DNA from: CAZWBR01 sp964632305
GTDB lineage: Bacteria > Bacteroidota > Bacteroidia > Bacteroidales > Prolixibacteraceae
Assembly (NCBI GenBank): GCA_964632305.1
Contig: CAZWBR010000016.1
Location: 1 to 64,000 of the forward strand
Direction: 5' to 3'
DNA length: 64,000 bases
Both the position numbers and the translations under genes were made by a program. Positions 61,783-64,000 of the stretch are shown piece after piece; position 1 is the stretch's first letter, and each line of letters starts with the position of its first letter. Below the pieces are notes generated by a model. The model had not been told where the DNA came from. It worked only from the letters and a program-made list of their open reading frames with translations, and ran no database searches.

Positions 61783-62529
61783 TTACTCTGTTATTTGTTG
61801 GATATCATAACGGATTACATCAGAAAGGGTTCGGGTCTGGTTCATGCCAGGAAAATTGAGTAACAGTAGGAGCTTGGAATTGGGAAGAACCTCTTTTATT
61901 GGAGATCCAACCGGGTTATGGATATTATCCAATATTAAGGATGCCCCGGAATGAGCGAATTTCACAATTTCACCAGCCTCAGGAGGAGCTGGACCAAACA
62001 GGGCCATTGGTCGGATTCCTAATTCCACCGCCAGAGGCTCCTGAAAATAATGGACCAGTATTGCGTGTTTGTCCACACCTTTTTCTTTAATCTTGTTTCT
62101 CCCTACAATCAGAATATTTCTGATTTCTTCAAGATTCTTTTGTGCAATATCTTCTGTTCCTAATTTATTAGCGATATTCATAATTGATTTTTCGATAGTT
62201 GCAAAACGATAACTGGTTTCAATCTGCAGTAATTTTTCTTCCGGGATATTGAGTCCTTTTTTCAGTCTGTCGACCATATTTTCGTATCCGGCATAGACAA
62301 TAATTGATGCATTTGCAATTTTAGGAATATCTCCCGGGCGAAGCTCATATTCTGAGGGGTGTTCCATCTCGAATGGAGCAAGTATAACGATATTCGTGGC
62401 ACCGGCTGCCTGGGCGAAGGCAGCGGTCCAGCTATTGGTCGCAACCACCTGTGTCATCTGACTTTTTTTGTTTTGGCAACAAATGAATAGAAGGGGAATG
62501 GTCAAACAGTAAATAATAGAAGTCTTCAT
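61783..62529 (-). CDS. metal ABC transporter substrate-binding lipoprotein (ZnuA/TroA family)
   Basis: The 248-aa protein starts MKTSIIYCLTIPLLFICCQN, a lipoprotein-like signal with adjacent cysteines. It has ATNSWTAAFAQAAGATNIVI, the metal-ligand HPSEYELRPGDIP region and VHYFQEPLAVELG (second His). It probably binds Zn, Mn or Fe outside the inner membrane. Its start overlaps the permease stop by 4 nt (ATGA). The His-rich loop of ZnuA is missing. The shorter-than-usual mature length is noted but still functional-looking. Confidence 0.82.
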   Translation of the reverse strand: MKTSIIYCLTIPLLFICCQNKKSQMTQVVATNSWTAAFAQAAGATNIVILAPFEMEHPSEYELRPGDIPKIANASIIVYAGYENMVDRLKKGLNIPEEKLLQIETSYRFATIEKSIMNIANKLGTEDIAQKNLEEIRNILIVGRNKIKEKGVDKHAILVHYFQEPLAVELGIRPMALFGPAPPEAGEIVKFAHSGASLILDNIHNPVGSPIKEVLPNSKLLLLLNFPGMNQTRTLSDVIRYDIQQITE

Positions 62530-63323
62530 TTTTTTAGGGTCAAAATGATAATGAGGAGGACGATGGAAGCCAGTGCTGCTATGGATGAACTGGCCGGAAT
62601 ATCAATGGCCAACGACAAGAAATATCCGGCCACAGCAAAAAAACCGCCCCAAATCGAAGACCAGATAATGACTCCGCGCAAACTTCTGGCATGGAATGTT
62701 GCAATTAAGGCCGGTAGAAGAAGCAGTGCGTCAAGTAGTAGTGCGCCAATAAGTTTCATGGCTGTAGCTACCGTAATGGCAGTGAGTAAAACCATTAAGT
62801 AGTATAGAGTACTTTCGTTAATCCCTGAAGTATAAGCAACTTCCCGATCGAAGAATACAGCCTGGAGCTGGCGTCTGAAAAAGAACTGAAAAGCAATTAA
62901 AAAGAATGAAAAGACGACTACCGCAATTACTTCATTCCAACTCAGTGAATAAAGGCTTCCCCATAGCAGAGAGAGTGTATCCTTTGCAGGGACATTAAAC
63001 TTATAGATAAAAATAAATGCCAGAGAGATGGAGATTACCATCATAAAGGTACTTATCTGTCCTGGATCAATTTTCATCGACCGTGAGGTGCGGGTCATAA
63101 ATAATACAAGAAATAAGTTAACCAACATGGTGGTGGCAAAAGAGTTTAAATCCATAGATAAAGCGATCGCTCCACCTAGGATTGCTCCATGCATCAGCAT
63201 AAAACGCAACGGCAACAGGTTCAGTCGTAAAAGATAAACTCCTGTGATCGGAAAAGCAAATCCGGCAATCAACAGAACAACTAAACCTTTTAATATTGGA
63301 GAATAGGAGAGTAATTCTAACAT
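62526..63323 (-). CDS. metal ABC transporter permease (ABC-3 family)
   Basis: The protein of about 265 aa has eight or nine hydrophobic helices, and begins MLELLSYSPILKGLVVLLIA. The family motifs include MLMHGAILGGAIAL and GALLLDALLLLPALIA near the C-terminus. It forms the inner-membrane pore with the ATPase and binding protein around it. ATG 63323 starts the first helix; an upstream frame would add a basic tail. It overlaps the ATPase end slightly, so the three genes are coupled. Confidence 0.87.
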   Translation of the reverse strand: MLELLSYSPILKGLVVLLIAGFAFPITGVYLLRLNLLPLRFMLMHGAILGGAIALSMDLNSFATTMLVNLFLVLFMTRTSRSMKIDPGQISTFMMVISISLAFIFIYKFNVPAKDTLSLLWGSLYSLSWNEVIAVVVFSFFLIAFQFFFRRQLQAVFFDREVAYTSGINESTLYYLMVLLTAITVATAMKLIGALLLDALLLLPALIATFHARSLRGVIIWSSIWGGFFAVAGYFLSLAIDIPASSSIAALASIVLLIIILTLKK

Positions 63324-63994
63324 AACTTTCCTCCTTTTAGCTCTCTTTGAGTCCAATTAAGTTTTTCAATCCATGCGGACTCATGTGATACCAGTAACAT
63401 CGTGATAGCCTCATTTATGGTTAGTTCATGAAGAAGATCCAAAAGATCCTCTTTCCCCCCGGAGTCAAGAAATGAAGTTGGTTCGTCGAAGAGCAATATC
63501 CTTGCGTTTTGGCAGAGGCATCGCGCCAGCGAAACCCGCTGTTTCTCTCCGCCGGACAAGCTATGATAAGATTGTTTTTTCAAATGAAAACAACCCGTAC
63601 GTCGCATTGCGATCTCCACCCGGTAGTCAATTTCAGATTGGGCGAGTTTTCTTCCGCTGAGTCCAATCGCCGCTACTTCACCTGCCGAAATGGGGAAGGT
63701 ATTTTTTATATTCTCTTGGTGGACATATCCGGTTTGACTTCTGTTTATTTTCCATTCCGAACTACCAACCAGATATTCCCCTATCTTTATCGTGCCTTGA
63801 ATTGGATTGGTGAAACCGAGAATGGATCGCAGAAGCGTAGTTTTCCCGGTCCCGTTCGCTCCATGAATGATCAATTGCTCACCCCTTTCAAGATCAAGGT
63901 TTAATTGATCAAGGATGTTTCTTGATCCAAGATCAATGGTCAGGTTTTCGATATTAAGAGATAGTCCTTTTACTCGTCCTGAACGTTTCCTCAA
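63317..63994 (-). CDS. metal ABC transporter ATP-binding protein (start may lie outside the window)
   Basis: The protein of at least 225 aa has Walker A GANGTGKTT (about 45-53), the Q-loop region YVHQENI, signature LSGGEKQRVSLARC and Walker B RILLFDEPTSFLD. It powers the metal importer with the downstream permease and binding protein. The frame is open to the window end; the TTG at 63994 is the first available start, so the N-terminus could extend beyond. The metal is not stated by sequence. Confidence 0.85.
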   Translation of the reverse strand: MRKRSGRVKGLSLNIENLTIDLGSRNILDQLNLDLERGEQLIIHGANGTGKTTLLRSILGFTNPIQGTIKIGEYLVGSSEWKINRSQTGYVHQENIKNTFPISAGEVAAIGLSGRKLAQSEIDYRVEIAMRRTGCFHLKKQSYHSLSGGEKQRVSLARCLCQNARILLFDEPTSFLDSGGKEDLLDLLHELTINEAITMLLVSHESAWIEKLNWTQRELKGGKLC

Positions 63995-64000
63995 GAAAAG

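Noticed and set aside
1..64000. tRNA, rRNA or CRISPR array
   Set aside because: No T-arm GGTTCRA with matching acceptor stem, no rRNA core and no evenly spaced repeat array was noticed by reading.

Overview
The window reads as a chromosomal segment of a Bacteroidota bacterium, probably Bacteroidales-like. The reasons are SusC/BtuB-style TonB receptors with surface lipoproteins, a BtuG-type B12 propeller, a DUF349 protein, the pyrG-yidC pair, promoters of the TTTG-N20-TAnnTTTG type upstream of trmD, and weak Shine-Dalgarno use. No rRNA, tRNA, CRISPR array or complete transposase was seen.

Region 1 (about 350-12,600, all + strand) is a corrinoid uptake and late B12 synthesis locus. A cobalamin riboswitch leads a DUF71 ATP-pyrophosphatase-like protein, a BtuF-like binding protein, CobD (threonine-phosphate decarboxylase) and CbiB. 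A second riboswitch leads a BtuB receptor, a DUF4430 (transcobalamin-like) secreted protein, CobU, CobT, CobS, CobC, CobQ and CobO. Together they cover capture of corrinoids, amidation, aminopropanol arm making, nucleotide loop assembly and adenosylation. The genes for building the corrin ring are absent, and so is a BtuCD permease.

Region 2 (about 14,100-25,700, all + strand, after one reverse-strand peroxiredoxin) is the most unusual part. It holds a DUF134 regulator, two NifX/NafY-type proteins, two DUF5320 glycine-rich proteins, a DUF89 phosphatase, twin MinD-type ATPases with inserted 2x[4Fe-4S] ferredoxin domains, a radical SAM protein, a peptide deformylase, a short Mrp ATPase, a C_GCAxxG_C_C protein, a CoA-disulfide-reductase/rhodanese fusion, and an HdrC - second CobO - HdrB string. 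I read it as an uncharacterised metallocofactor or low-potential electron module with a physical link to corrinoid adenosylation.

Region 3 (about 25,900-41,200) is mainly housekeeping: yidC, pyrG, DUF349, Hsp20, trmD, an AddB-like nuclease, sucAB, ribH and a YwbE-like protein. By eye its base composition is richer in A+T than regions 1-2.

Region 4 (about 41,400-46,900) holds a PAP2 phosphatase and a reverse-strand B12 uptake operon. In transcription order this is a third cobalamin riboswitch, a PKD-type lipoprotein, a second BtuB-like receptor and a BtuG-like propeller. About 1.3 kb of repeat-rich, decayed sequence follows.

Region 5 (about 48,300-64,000) is mixed: pepD, a DUF2007-Usp protein, a DUF6340 lipoprotein, an M48 protease, fabG, an RsbU-like phosphatase, a 7TM histidine kinase, a cysteate synthase (suggesting sulfonolipid synthesis), yebC and a metal ABC importer cut by or close to the window end. 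A perfect 29-bp inverted repeat lies at 59,099-59,159.
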